Of a DNA stretch of 64,000 nt, positions 44,045-52,212 are shown piece after piece. Origin of the DNA: Tenacibaculum finnmarkense (GTDB taxonomy: Bacteria; Bacteroidota; Bacteroidia; Flavobacteriales; Flavobacteriaceae); assembly GCF_900239185.1 (NCBI RefSeq), contig NZ_OENA01000023.1:1-64000 (forward strand), read 5' to 3'. The position numbers and the translations under genes are program-made. Position 1 is the first letter of the stretch, and each line of letters starts with the position of its first letter. Under the pieces are notes generated by a model. That model was not told where the DNA came from, searched no databases, and worked only from the letters and a program-made list of their open reading frames with translations.

Positions 44045-46072
44045 ATGAAATCATTCTTCTTTCATGCCCTAAACCTATTGCTTTGTTTCTTTATTTTCAA
44101 TAATACCACAATCGTAGCTAATACAATAGATACTACGATTATTGAAAATTGTTTCAAATCAAATGCTAGTAATGCCTATGCAAATTTTGAATTATTTATC
44201 AATACAGGTACTGCAAAAAAGTCAACAAGAGTATTTTACATAGCAGGCAAAACTACTGATTTTGATAATGGATATGATTCTAAAATATTTAGCGGTGTTG
44301 CTGTTAAACTTGCATTATACACAAAATTTGTTTCAAGTAAAAAAGATAGAAAATTATCCATTCAAACAGTACCGAATGAGTACGAAAAAATGGTAATACC
44401 TGTAGGTTTAATAATTGGCGCAAATAAAGAAATTACTTTTTCTGTAGTTTCTAAAAACTTCCCTGAAAACCTTAATATTTATTTAGAAGATCGTTTAAAT
44501 AACACCTTTATCAACTTATCTAAACAAACATATACCTACAAAACTACTGCTACTACAAGTGGCGTTGGTCAATTTTTTATACACACTTCTACTAACTTAC
44601 CTTCGCCTCCAAATACAGCATTATGGACCGGTATTACAAATACCGATTGGCATACTTTTTCTAATTGGTTTTCAAATACCGTACCTACAACAACTGCTGA
44701 TGTTATCATTCCTTCGGATGCAACTAATTATCCAACAGCGAATTCGGCGGTAACATTTAACTCATTGCTTATAAATTATGGCGCATCTTTTATCCCTAAA
44801 AAAACTGCAATAGGTATTGTAACTTATAAAAGAGCGATTGCTACTACAAATTGGCATTTAATTGCCGCACCTGTAACTGGAGAAAATACTAAAAACCTTA
44901 TTGAAAAGCAGGTTTTTGCAACAGGTTCAGGTAATAATATTGGTATCGGAACTTTTATTAATAACGGAAATATTCCTTGGAATTATGCTACAGCAACGAC
45001 TGCTAATCAAATAATATCAGGAGCAGGGATTGCAGTAAAACTAAAAAAACCAGGAGAACTTTCAATTACAGGAACAGCAAATACCAATACTATTAATTAT
45101 CCTATAACAACTGGATCAAGAAATAATTTTAACTTTATCGGAAACCCATTTACGGCGTATCTAAATTCGGAAAAATTCGCGCTTCAAAATACAAACGTAT
45201 TGAATGCGCAAACAATTTGGCTATGGAATGGAACGCAATATGTAACCTACAACGCTAATAATCCTATCGAAATTTCTCCAGGACAAGGTTTTTTCGTAGA
45301 AGCTAATTCAAATGCAACTATTAATTTTGATATATCAAACCAGAGTCATCAAACATCCGATACTTTTAAAAGACCAACTTCTAAAACATCTTTTGAATTA
45401 TTTGTAGCAAATGAAACGGTTAAAAAATCAACAAAAGTTTTTTATATCGCCAATAAAAATACAGGTTTTGATAATGGTTATGATTCTAAAATATTTGGAG
45501 GAATAAAATCGGCAGGTTTTGATGTATTTACAGAGTTAGTTGCTGAAAATAAAGGTGATAAATTAGCCATACAAACCTTACCTAACACAAATATGGAAGC
45601 AATGATTATACCGCTTGGAATTATTGCTAAAGCGGGTGAAAAAGTAATTTTTTCTGTCAATACTCAAAATTTTTCTTCGGATGTAAAAATATATTTAGAA
45701 GATAGAATAGCCAATACATTTACCAATATTTCGCAAAAAAATTACAAAGTTACATTAGAAAAAGAAGCAAAAGGTACAGGACAATTTTATATTCATACAA
45801 ACTCTAAAAACTTAGCAGAAGCTCCTACTAAAGAAATTTCACAAAATGTAACTATTTATAAATCGATAAATAATAGTATAACCATTTCAGGTTTACAAAC
45901 TCAAAATGCTTCCTTAGATATGTACTCTATTTTAGGGCAGAAAATTATCAGTACTTCATTTAAATCAACTGGAATTCATGTTATTGAATTGCCTAAAATA
46001 GCAAAAGGAGTTTATATTATTAAGCTTAATTCTGATTTAGGAAAGCTTCATAAAAAAATTATTTTAGACTAA
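44045..46072 (+). CDS. type IX-secreted surface protein with duplicated domain
   Basis: The protein has 675 residues and a signal peptide ending near TTIVAN. A segment of about 145 residues occurs twice, at about 48-190 and 447-590, each starting FELF, then STRVFYIA or STKVFYIA, then GFDNGYDSKIFxG. Between them (about 195-430) is a beta-rich region with WTGITNTDWHTFSNWF and a late GQGFFVEA segment. The C-terminal 80 residues (ITISGLQTQNASLDMYSILGQ ... GVYIIKL ... KKIIL) form a type A T9SS sorting domain. It is probably cell-surface or secreted, perhaps an adhesin or matrix protein. Confidence 0.85.
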   Translation: MKSFFFHALNLLLCFFIFNNTTIVANTIDTTIIENCFKSNASNAYANFELFINTGTAKKSTRVFYIAGKTTDFDNGYDSKIFSGVAVKLALYTKFVSSKKDRKLSIQTVPNEYEKMVIPVGLIIGANKEITFSVVSKNFPENLNIYLEDRLNNTFINLSKQTYTYKTTATTSGVGQFFIHTSTNLPSPPNTALWTGITNTDWHTFSNWFSNTVPTTTADVIIPSDATNYPTANSAVTFNSLLINYGASFIPKKTAIGIVTYKRAIATTNWHLIAAPVTGENTKNLIEKQVFATGSGNNIGIGTFINNGNIPWNYATATTANQIISGAGIAVKLKKPGELSITGTANTNTINYPITTGSRNNFNFIGNPFTAYLNSEKFALQNTNVLNAQTIWLWNGTQYVTYNANNPIEISPGQGFFVEANSNATINFDISNQSHQTSDTFKRPTSKTSFELFVANETVKKSTKVFYIANKNTGFDNGYDSKIFGGIKSAGFDVFTELVAENKGDKLAIQTLPNTNMEAMIIPLGIIAKAGEKVIFSVNTQNFSSDVKIYLEDRIANTFTNISQKNYKVTLEKEAKGTGQFYIHTNSKNLAEAPTKEISQNVTIYKSINNSITISGLQTQNASLDMYSILGQKIISTSFKSTGIHVIELPKIAKGVYIIKLNSDLGKLHKKIILD

Positions 46073-46137
46073 ACGACCCTACTAACAACACAAAAATAAA
46101 GGCGCTAAATAAAACTGTTAATTGCTGTTTCATATTT

Positions 46138-46192
46138 TTTTCATATTATTGAATAATAAAACCTCGATTGTTTCGAGGTTTTAGTATTTTTA
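46138..46192 (+). terminator. terminator, downstream copy of the direct repeat
   Basis: AAAACCTCG and CGAGGTTTT form a clean hairpin with T run after the secreted protein gene. The region matches 43955-44009 over 55 bases with about five changes. The remaining bases 46073-46137 show no gene. Confidence 0.7.
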
Positions 46193-46198
46193 TAACCT

Positions 46199-47326
46199 AT
46201 GATTTTAAAAAAACAAGTAGAAGGTAAAACCATTTTATGGCTTCAAAAGAAAAATCAATATATCGTTGTTGAACCTGTTGTTGCGCAAATAATAACGCTT
46301 TTAAATAATAGTGTTTCAAACAAAGAAATTGCTCGTATTTTAGCAGATGAAATAAGTGTTCCTGAACAAGAACTAATTGATTTTATTCAAGAAATAGCCA
46401 ACAATATACTTTCTGAAAAGAAAGACGATAACAACCTTAAAAATAATATTATTTTAGATGTTCCTCAAAAATTTGAGTATCATTATTACTACAAAATGAA
46501 TACTATTATTATTAAAGTAAGCTATTTGTCAGATTATGAAAAATATTTAGTGCATCCAAAATTTGCACATTTAGAAATAGAAAAACCTTCAGAAACACTT
46601 AATGAAACGCATCATTATCGTGTTTATAGCAATGAAAAACACATTTCTTTTTCTATAGATAATAACATTATTGATACTTGGGTGTTAAACGAAGTTCATT
46701 ATTTTCAAGGGAAATTTTCTATGAAAATTGTAGAACACATCCACCGAAAAGAAGAAGCGGAATGGCTAGGAGTTTTCCATGCATCAGCAATAAGTAACGG
46801 TAAAGAATCTATGCTTTTTTTAGGCGATTCTGGCAACGGAAAAAGCACCTCTTTAGCCTTATTACAAGCCAAAGATTTTACCTGTTTAGCCGACGATTTT
46901 GTACCGATTGATGCCGAAAAAAAACATATTTATAGTTTTCCTTCGGCAATTTCTATCAAAAAAAATAGCTTACCTACCTTACTTCCTATGTATCCTGAAT
47001 TGGAAACTTCGGCGGAATATAATTTTGAACGATTGCGTAAAATTGTGCGCTATTTAGTGCCAAATAACACCGATTATCAGCAACATTTACCTTGTAAAGC
47101 CTTGATTTTTATCAAATATGAAAAAGATAGTGATTTACAGGTTGATAAAATTTCTAAATTAAAAGCTTTTGAACAATTAGTACCTGATTCTTGGTTGTCG
47201 CCGATTGCTGAAAATGCCGATAAATTTATGGATTGGTTTGAAAAACTGCCCTGTTATCAACTTACCTATTCTGATAATAAAAAAATGATTGACACGGTTC
47301 ATACAATTTTTAATGATAAATTATAA
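46199..47326 (+). CDS. PqqD-like / HPr-kinase-like fusion protein
   Basis: The protein has 375 residues. The first 75 residues look like a PqqD peptide-binding module (ILWLQKKNQYIVVEPVVAQIITLLNNSVSNKEIARIL ... VPEQELIDFI). Residues about 190-375 form an HprK-like ATPase: HASAI, the P-loop LFLGDSGNGKST (Lys215), and LADDFVPI, with SFPSAISIKK after it. HprK-like kinases of this kind occur in RiPP clusters such as paeninodin-type lasso peptides and in some polysaccharide clusters. A nucleotidyltransferase follows 13 bases later. The substrate is unknown. Confidence 0.7.
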   Translation: MILKKQVEGKTILWLQKKNQYIVVEPVVAQIITLLNNSVSNKEIARILADEISVPEQELIDFIQEIANNILSEKKDDNNLKNNIILDVPQKFEYHYYYKMNTIIIKVSYLSDYEKYLVHPKFAHLEIEKPSETLNETHHYRVYSNEKHISFSIDNNIIDTWVLNEVHYFQGKFSMKIVEHIHRKEEAEWLGVFHASAISNGKESMLFLGDSGNGKSTSLALLQAKDFTCLADDFVPIDAEKKHIYSFPSAISIKKNSLPTLLPMYPELETSAEYNFERLRKIVRYLVPNNTDYQQHLPCKALIFIKYEKDSDLQVDKISKLKAFEQLVPDSWLSPIAENADKFMDWFEKLPCYQLTYSDNKKMIDTVHTIFNDKL

Positions 47327-47339
47327 GACGCTATAAAAA

Positions 47340-48428
47340 ATGAATTATAAAGAAACCTTATTTTTTATCGGGAAATGCTTAACGATTACCCACGAAAAAG
47401 ACAATCGTATTTTAGTAGAAAAACAATTAAAAACAGGTACTGTAAATTGGGATAATATAGTTAGAATAACAACAGCACATTATGTATTTCCAGCTTTATA
47501 CTGTAATTTAAAACGTGCTGATTTTCTGCATTATTTACCTGAAGATTTAGTGGAATATATGGTGCATATTACAGATTTAAATCGTGAACGAAATCAGCAA
47601 ATAATTAAAGAAGCCAAAGAAATAAACACACTGTTATTAGCACATAATATTACGCCTATTTTCTTAAAAGGAACAGGGAATTTATTAGATGGTTTATACC
47701 AAGATATTGCCGAACGAATGGTTGGTGATATTGACTTATTAGTTGATAAAAAAGATTGTATTCCTGCATTTAAAATTCTTCAAGAAAATGGTTATACGAA
47801 TAAAGTATCTGAATTATTTAACGACCACAGGCATTTACCTCGAATAACACATCCAAAGAAAATTGCAGCTGTTGAAATTCATAAAGAAATGTTACGTGAA
47901 GAAAAATCTGATTTTTTTAATTATGAATCAATAAAAAATTCATTAAAAATCAATAATAATGTAAGTGTTTTATCTTTCAAAAATCAAATCAAATTAACTG
48001 TTTTTTCGAAACTGATTAATGACGATGCTTTTATGATAAAAAACATCAGTTTAAGAGGAGCTTATGATGTTTTTTTACTTGGAAATAAACTTCAAACAAA
48101 AATAATTATTGAAGACACTCACTTATCAAGTGAATTAAATGCTGGTTTAATTTTATACACAACACTACTCGCCTGCCCTAAAAATATTTCTTTTATCGCT
48201 TCAGAAGAAAATAAAAAATTTCTAAATAAAGCAATAAAAGCACTTGATATTAACAGAACAAATAGCTTCAAAAGAAAAATAACGCTTTTATATTTACGGC
48301 TAAAAACAAGATTAACCATTTTAATAAAAGCGCTTTTTAGTAAATCTTATTTTTTATTTGTATTCAGTAAAATCACCGACATAAATTGGATTAAAGAAAA
48401 AATTGGAATCTCTAAATCAACTCCTTAA
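47340..48428 (+). CDS. NTP_transf_5-type nucleotidyltransferase
   Basis: The protein has 362 residues. It has the family pattern FLKGTGNLLDGLYQDIAERMVGDIDLLVDKKDCIPAFKILQENGY: a Lys-Gly-x-x block, the R-x-x-G-D-I-D-L-L-V catalytic aspartates, and a following HPR-type motif (HRHLPRITHP, then VEIHKEM). This matches the uncharacterised nucleotidyltransferases (PF14907-like) found with HprK-like kinases in RiPP and polysaccharide clusters. It forms an operon with the kinase gene. Its last 17 bases overlap the 3' end of mpl on the other strand. Confidence 0.75.
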   Translation: MNYKETLFFIGKCLTITHEKDNRILVEKQLKTGTVNWDNIVRITTAHYVFPALYCNLKRADFLHYLPEDLVEYMVHITDLNRERNQQIIKEAKEINTLLLAHNITPIFLKGTGNLLDGLYQDIAERMVGDIDLLVDKKDCIPAFKILQENGYTNKVSELFNDHRHLPRITHPKKIAAVEIHKEMLREEKSDFFNYESIKNSLKINNNVSVLSFKNQIKLTVFSKLINDDAFMIKNISLRGAYDVFLLGNKLQTKIIIEDTHLSSELNAGLILYTTLLACPKNISFIASEENKKFLNKAIKALDINRTNSFKRKITLLYLRLKTRLTILIKALFSKSYFLFVFSKITDINWIKEKIGISKSTP

Positions 48429-49764
48429 CCGCTTCAAAATCTAAACCGCCGTAATTTCCTGAACTCATTAATAGTAAAGCGGTGTTTTCTAAATTTTGAT
48501 TAAATAAAAATTCTTTGAAATCGGTAGGGTTTGTATAAATAATTAAATCATCACGCTCAAAAGCAGTTGCTATTTGTTGCTCAGTAACGGCTTCTAATTG
48601 TTTAATTTTTACCGCATCTGGTGAATAAAATACAACGGCTTTATCTGCTTTAGCTAATGCGCCTTTGTACTCTTTTAAAAATTCTGCATTTAAGCTAGAA
48701 TACGTGTGTAATTCTAAACAGGCTAAAACACTACGTTCTTTATATTGATTTTTTACCGCCCTGGTAGTTGCTTTTACTTTACTTGGGCTGTGAGCAAAAT
48801 CTTTAAAAATTACCGAACTTTTATTTTCCGCAATTTTTTCTAAACGTTTACTTGCTCCTTTAAAACTAGCAATTGCTTCATAAAATTCATCTTCATCAAT
48901 TCCCATATGCTGACAAATCCACTTTGCTCCTGCTATATTTTGTAAATTATGTTCTCCAAAAATTTCTAAAGGCAAATCACCGTCAGGAGAATCTAAATAC
49001 GTAATTCCATTATCAATAAAATATTCAGGGGTTTTATACGGATAAATTTTAATAGCATTTGTTGAGTTTTCAACGATATCTTTTACAACCGTATCTTGCT
49101 CATTATACACCATCATTCCGCCATTTATTAGCGAATCTGTAAAAATTTTAAACTGCTCATTATAGTTTTCAATAGTTGGAAATACATTAATATGATCCCA
49201 AGCAATTCCGCTTAACAACGCAATATTTGGTTTGTATAAATGGAATTTTGGACGCATATCTATCGGCGAACTTAAATATTCATCACCTTCTAAAACAATA
49301 AATTCATTTTCTTGAGTTAAATGCACCATGGTTTCAAAGCCATCTAACTGCGCTCCTACCATATAATCAACCTCTCTTTCATGATAATTCATCACATGTA
49401 AAATCATCGAAGTAATGGTTGTTTTTCCGTGAGAACCACCAATAACGACACGCGTTTTATCTTTAGATTGCTCATATAAAAATTCAGGATATGAATATAT
49501 TTTAACACCTAATTCTTGTGCTTTTAACAATTCTGGATTGTCTTTTTTAGCGTGCATTCCTAAAATTATAGCCTCTAAATCAGTGGTTATCTTTTCAGAG
49601 AACCAACCAAATTCGTTCGGTAATAATCCGTGTTTTTCTAAACGATTTTTAGATGGATTATGAATTGTATCATCACTTCCTGTTACGATGTCTCCTTTTT
49701 GATGTAGGGCAATTGCTAAATTATGCATTGCACTTCCGCCGATAGCTATAAAATGTACTCTCAT
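48412..49764 (-). CDS. mpl: UDP-MurNAc:L-Ala-D-Glu-mDAP ligase (murein peptide ligase)
   Basis: The protein has 450 residues. It reattaches recycled murein tripeptide to UDP-MurNAc. The Mur-ligase order is clear: MRVHFIAIGGSAMHNLAIAL (UDP-binding), VIGGSHGKTTITSMILHV (ATP loop), LEGDEYLSSPIDMRPKFH, GIAWDHINVFPTIENY, FGEHNLQNIAGA and FKDFAHSPSKVKATTRA, the last typical of Mpl rather than MurC. It is shortest on the recycling side and stands alone, with a terminator at its upstream neighbour's end. Its 3' end overlaps the nucleotidyltransferase gene convergently by 17 bases. Confidence 0.93.
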   Translation of the reverse strand: MRVHFIAIGGSAMHNLAIALHQKGDIVTGSDDTIHNPSKNRLEKHGLLPNEFGWFSEKITTDLEAIILGMHAKKDNPELLKAQELGVKIYSYPEFLYEQSKDKTRVVIGGSHGKTTITSMILHVMNYHEREVDYMVGAQLDGFETMVHLTQENEFIVLEGDEYLSSPIDMRPKFHLYKPNIALLSGIAWDHINVFPTIENYNEQFKIFTDSLINGGMMVYNEQDTVVKDIVENSTNAIKIYPYKTPEYFIDNGITYLDSPDGDLPLEIFGEHNLQNIAGAKWICQHMGIDEDEFYEAIASFKGASKRLEKIAENKSSVIFKDFAHSPSKVKATTRAVKNQYKERSVLACLELHTYSSLNAEFLKEYKGALAKADKAVVFYSPDAVKIKQLEAVTEQQIATAFERDDLIIYTNPTDFKEFLFNQNLENTALLLMSSGNYGGLDFEAVKELI

Positions 49765-49875
49765 TTAAATATTCTAAATTTTATGTAAAGATAATAAACT
49801 ATAAAAATGCTTTCCTATGGTTTTTATAAAAAATTAATGGTAAAGATATTTTTCTTCGGATAAAATAAAAAACCT

Positions 49876-49908
49876 AAAAAAAGGCTTCCAAAATTGGAAG
49901 CCTTTTTT
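49876..49908. terminator. bidirectional terminator after the alcohol dehydrogenase gene
   Basis: AAGGCTTCCA and TGGAAGCCTT are perfect inverted arms around a short A/T loop, flanked by A and T runs. It ends the iron alcohol dehydrogenase transcript on the minus strand before mpl. Confidence 0.85.
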
Positions 49909-49932
49909 CTCTAAAAACTAAAAATACTATTA

Positions 49933-51084
49933 TTATACCGTAGCAGCTACACCATTATAACATGCTTGATAAATGGCTTTAATTTCTTCGAATTTTGGTT
50001 TTCTTGGGTTAAAAAGCGTACAAGGATCTTTCATTGCATTTTCAGTTAATGTATCCAATTTAGCTTCCCAATCTTCTTTTGAAATTCCGTATTCTTTTAA
50101 AGAACCAACAACTCCAGCAGTTTCACGTAAAGTTGAAATATCTTGTGCAAAATCTTCTGCAGTAGATTTCCCTAACATTTTAGCTAAAATTTCGTATTTA
50201 TCGGTTACTTTTGAGTTGAAACGAACAACATTAGGCATTAAAATAGCATTCGCACATCCATGAGGAATACCAAAAGTACCACCTAATTGATGCGACATTG
50301 AATGTACAATTCCTAACCAAACATTGGTAAACGCCATACCTCCCATACAAGAAGCATCATGCATTATTTGACGTGCTTCTAAATTTTGTGGCTCCTCAAG
50401 AACGGTCGGTAATGTTTTAAATACTAAATCAATAGCTTCTTTTGCTAAAGCGTCATTATACCTGTCGGCAATATTTGAAGCAAAAGCCTCTACCCCATGA
50501 CTTAACACGTCTAAACCTGTATTTGCAGTAACATGTTTTGGCATACTTACACAAAGCTCACCATCAATAATTGCAACATCTGGTGTTAATTCGTGCGATA
50601 CAATTGGGTATTTTGTTCCTTTTTCTCTATCGGTAATTACTGAAAGCCCTGTAACCTCAGTTCCTGTACCACTTGTTGAAGGTATTGCTACAAAAATTGC
50701 TTTATTACGCAAAGGTTTTACAGCAAAAGGAGCCGCTAATTCTTCTAGTTTTGAATCTGGATATTCATAATAAATCCACATTGCTTTGGCTGCATCAATA
50801 GCCGAACATCCTCCTAAACCGATAATAATATCTGGTTGTTCTTGTGTGAAAAAAGCCGCACCTTTAAGTACTGTATCAATTGATGGATCTGGCTCTACTC
50901 CTTCAAATATTGAAGATTCTATTGAAGCTTCTGAAAGAAATTTTTGAGTTCTTTCTAAAGAACCATTTTTCTTTACAGAACTACCACCGATAACGATAAC
51001 GGCTTTGTTTCCTTTTAAGTTTTTTATGTTTTCAAGACTTCCTAGTCCGTGATGTATTTCTTTTGGTACAATAAATTTTGCCAT
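49933..51084 (-). CDS. iron-containing alcohol dehydrogenase
   Basis: The protein has 383 residues, group III alcohol dehydrogenase. It uses NAD(P)H and a metal to interconvert alcohols and aldehydes or ketones. Motifs are IIGLGGCSAIDAAKAMWIY (nucleotide and metal region), PSTSGTGTEVTGLSVIT, GLDVLSHGVEAFAS, and the HSMSHQLGGTFGIPHGCANAILMP metal ligands His and His. It resembles butanol or lactaldehyde dehydrogenases. The AraC-type gene 116 bases upstream on the same strand probably controls it. The substrate is unknown. Confidence 0.9.
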   Translation of the reverse strand: MAKFIVPKEIHHGLGSLENIKNLKGNKAVIVIGGSSVKKNGSLERTQKFLSEASIESSIFEGVEPDPSIDTVLKGAAFFTQEQPDIIIGLGGCSAIDAAKAMWIYYEYPDSKLEELAAPFAVKPLRNKAIFVAIPSTSGTGTEVTGLSVITDREKGTKYPIVSHELTPDVAIIDGELCVSMPKHVTANTGLDVLSHGVEAFASNIADRYNDALAKEAIDLVFKTLPTVLEEPQNLEARQIMHDASCMGGMAFTNVWLGIVHSMSHQLGGTFGIPHGCANAILMPNVVRFNSKVTDKYEILAKMLGKSTAEDFAQDISTLRETAGVVGSLKEYGISKEDWEAKLDTLTENAMKDPCTLFNPRKPKFEEIKAIYQACYNGVAATV

Positions 51085-51110
51085 CGTAATGTTGTTTTAT
51101 AATTATGATG

Positions 51111-51118
51111 CAAAACTA
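51111..51118 (-). promoter_or_regulatory. -7 box for the alcohol dehydrogenase gene
   Basis: On the minus strand TAGTTTTG fits TAnnTTTG, 26 bases before the start codon. The nearest TTG upstream (51133-51131) is only 12 bases away, so activation by the neighbouring AraC regulator is plausible. Confidence 0.4.
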
Positions 51119-51200
51119 CTGCGACGCTTTCAAAAAAGAATTACGAATACAGTTCAACTACTTATGAAAAAAGTCCAAGTTTGTTTTGTCGAGTTTTTAT

Positions 51201-52043
51201 CTAATAAATATCTCTAGGGTTTACACCAAATTTATTCTTAAAGGCAATACTAAAATTAGATAAATTGTTATACCCATACTCTAAATAAATATCAGAAGCT
51301 TTTAAACTACCGTTTTCTAAGGCTTCTTTTGCTTTTTGCAAGCGCTTGTCCTGCAACCATTTTCCTGGTGTTACGTTGTATTCTGAGGTGAAATGACGTT
51401 TAAAGGTAGATAAACTCATATTGCATAAAAAGGCGATTTCTTCTAATTTTAAGTTAGAATACACATTATTTTCTACCGTTTTTTTAAACGATGAACTTTC
51501 TTTAGCTATTAAAGAATGTAAATAAATTTCAAACTCAGTACCATATTTACTTAATAAATAGAGCATTATCTCCTCAAATTTAACCGAAAGAATTTTATCT
51601 TTAAAAGGAGTTTTTGTTAAGCTAATACTTGTTAGCGAATTTAAATACCAAGTAATATACGCATCATTTTCAATAACAAAATAAGAAATCTCTTCAGGTT
51701 TAATTTTAGTTAATGTTGCATGTTTTTCTAAAAAACACTTTAATTTATCTTCAGAAAAAAAAAGAAGTTTACAATAATAAATATCTTCATTATCTAATAA
51801 TTCTGTCCACAAACAATTCCCATTTTTTATAAGTAACGACTGCTCTTTATTTACAGAAACAGCGGTATCGGCAAAATGAACCTGTTTTTTACCTACTTGC
51901 AAAAAACTAAACATATTCATGCTTAAATTTACCTTACTTTTAATAACATCATTTGTCATTTTAAAATCATAAACAAATAATTCGGGTTTTGTAATTGTAG
52001 CATCTAAATATGCTTCGGGAATGTTTTCTATTGCCATTTTCAT
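51201..52043 (-). CDS. AraC-family transcriptional regulator
   Basis: The protein has 280 residues from the ATG at 52043; a TTG at 52058 would fall in the -7 box and is rejected. The N-terminal part (about 1-165) is a cupin-like sensor with AVSVNKEQSLLIKNGNCLW. The C-terminal AraC domain has LEEIAFLCNMSLSTFKRHFTSEYNVTPGKWLQDKRLQKAK and ASDIYLEYGYNNLSNFSIAFKNKFGVNPR. It probably activates the iron alcohol dehydrogenase gene next to it. The inducer is unknown. Confidence 0.88.
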   Translation of the reverse strand: MKMAIENIPEAYLDATITKPELFVYDFKMTNDVIKSKVNLSMNMFSFLQVGKKQVHFADTAVSVNKEQSLLIKNGNCLWTELLDNEDIYYCKLLFFSEDKLKCFLEKHATLTKIKPEEISYFVIENDAYITWYLNSLTSISLTKTPFKDKILSVKFEEIMLYLLSKYGTEFEIYLHSLIAKESSSFKKTVENNVYSNLKLEEIAFLCNMSLSTFKRHFTSEYNVTPGKWLQDKRLQKAKEALENGSLKASDIYLEYGYNNLSNFSIAFKNKFGVNPRDIY

Positions 52044-52055
52044 CAAAATAAAGGA

Positions 52056-52088
52056 CAAATATATTATTATATTTAAAAAATATCATCA
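52056..52088 (-). promoter_or_regulatory. promoter of the AraC regulator gene
   Basis: On the minus strand TATATTTG at 52063-52056 and TTG at 52088-52086, separated by 22 bases, match the Bacteroidota consensus. This places the transcription start between the -7 box and the ATG at 52043, supporting that start codon. Confidence 0.55.
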
Positions 52089-52212
52089 ATAAATTATGTA
52101 GTATTGTAAGTAATTTTATTCAACAATGTATCACTAAATAAAAGAACAAGTAATTGGCTCGATTTTTGAAAACACACAGCTATACTTTTTAACATATCAA
52201 AAAACATCCGTT

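Noticed and set aside
46199..48428. Complete lasso peptide cluster
   Set aside because: No precursor, leader peptidase, cyclase or exporter gene is present nearby, so only an orphan tailoring pair is claimed.
52044..52058. TTG start for the AraC regulator
   Set aside because: The codon overlaps the -7 promoter box; the ATG at 52043 fits the promoter position.
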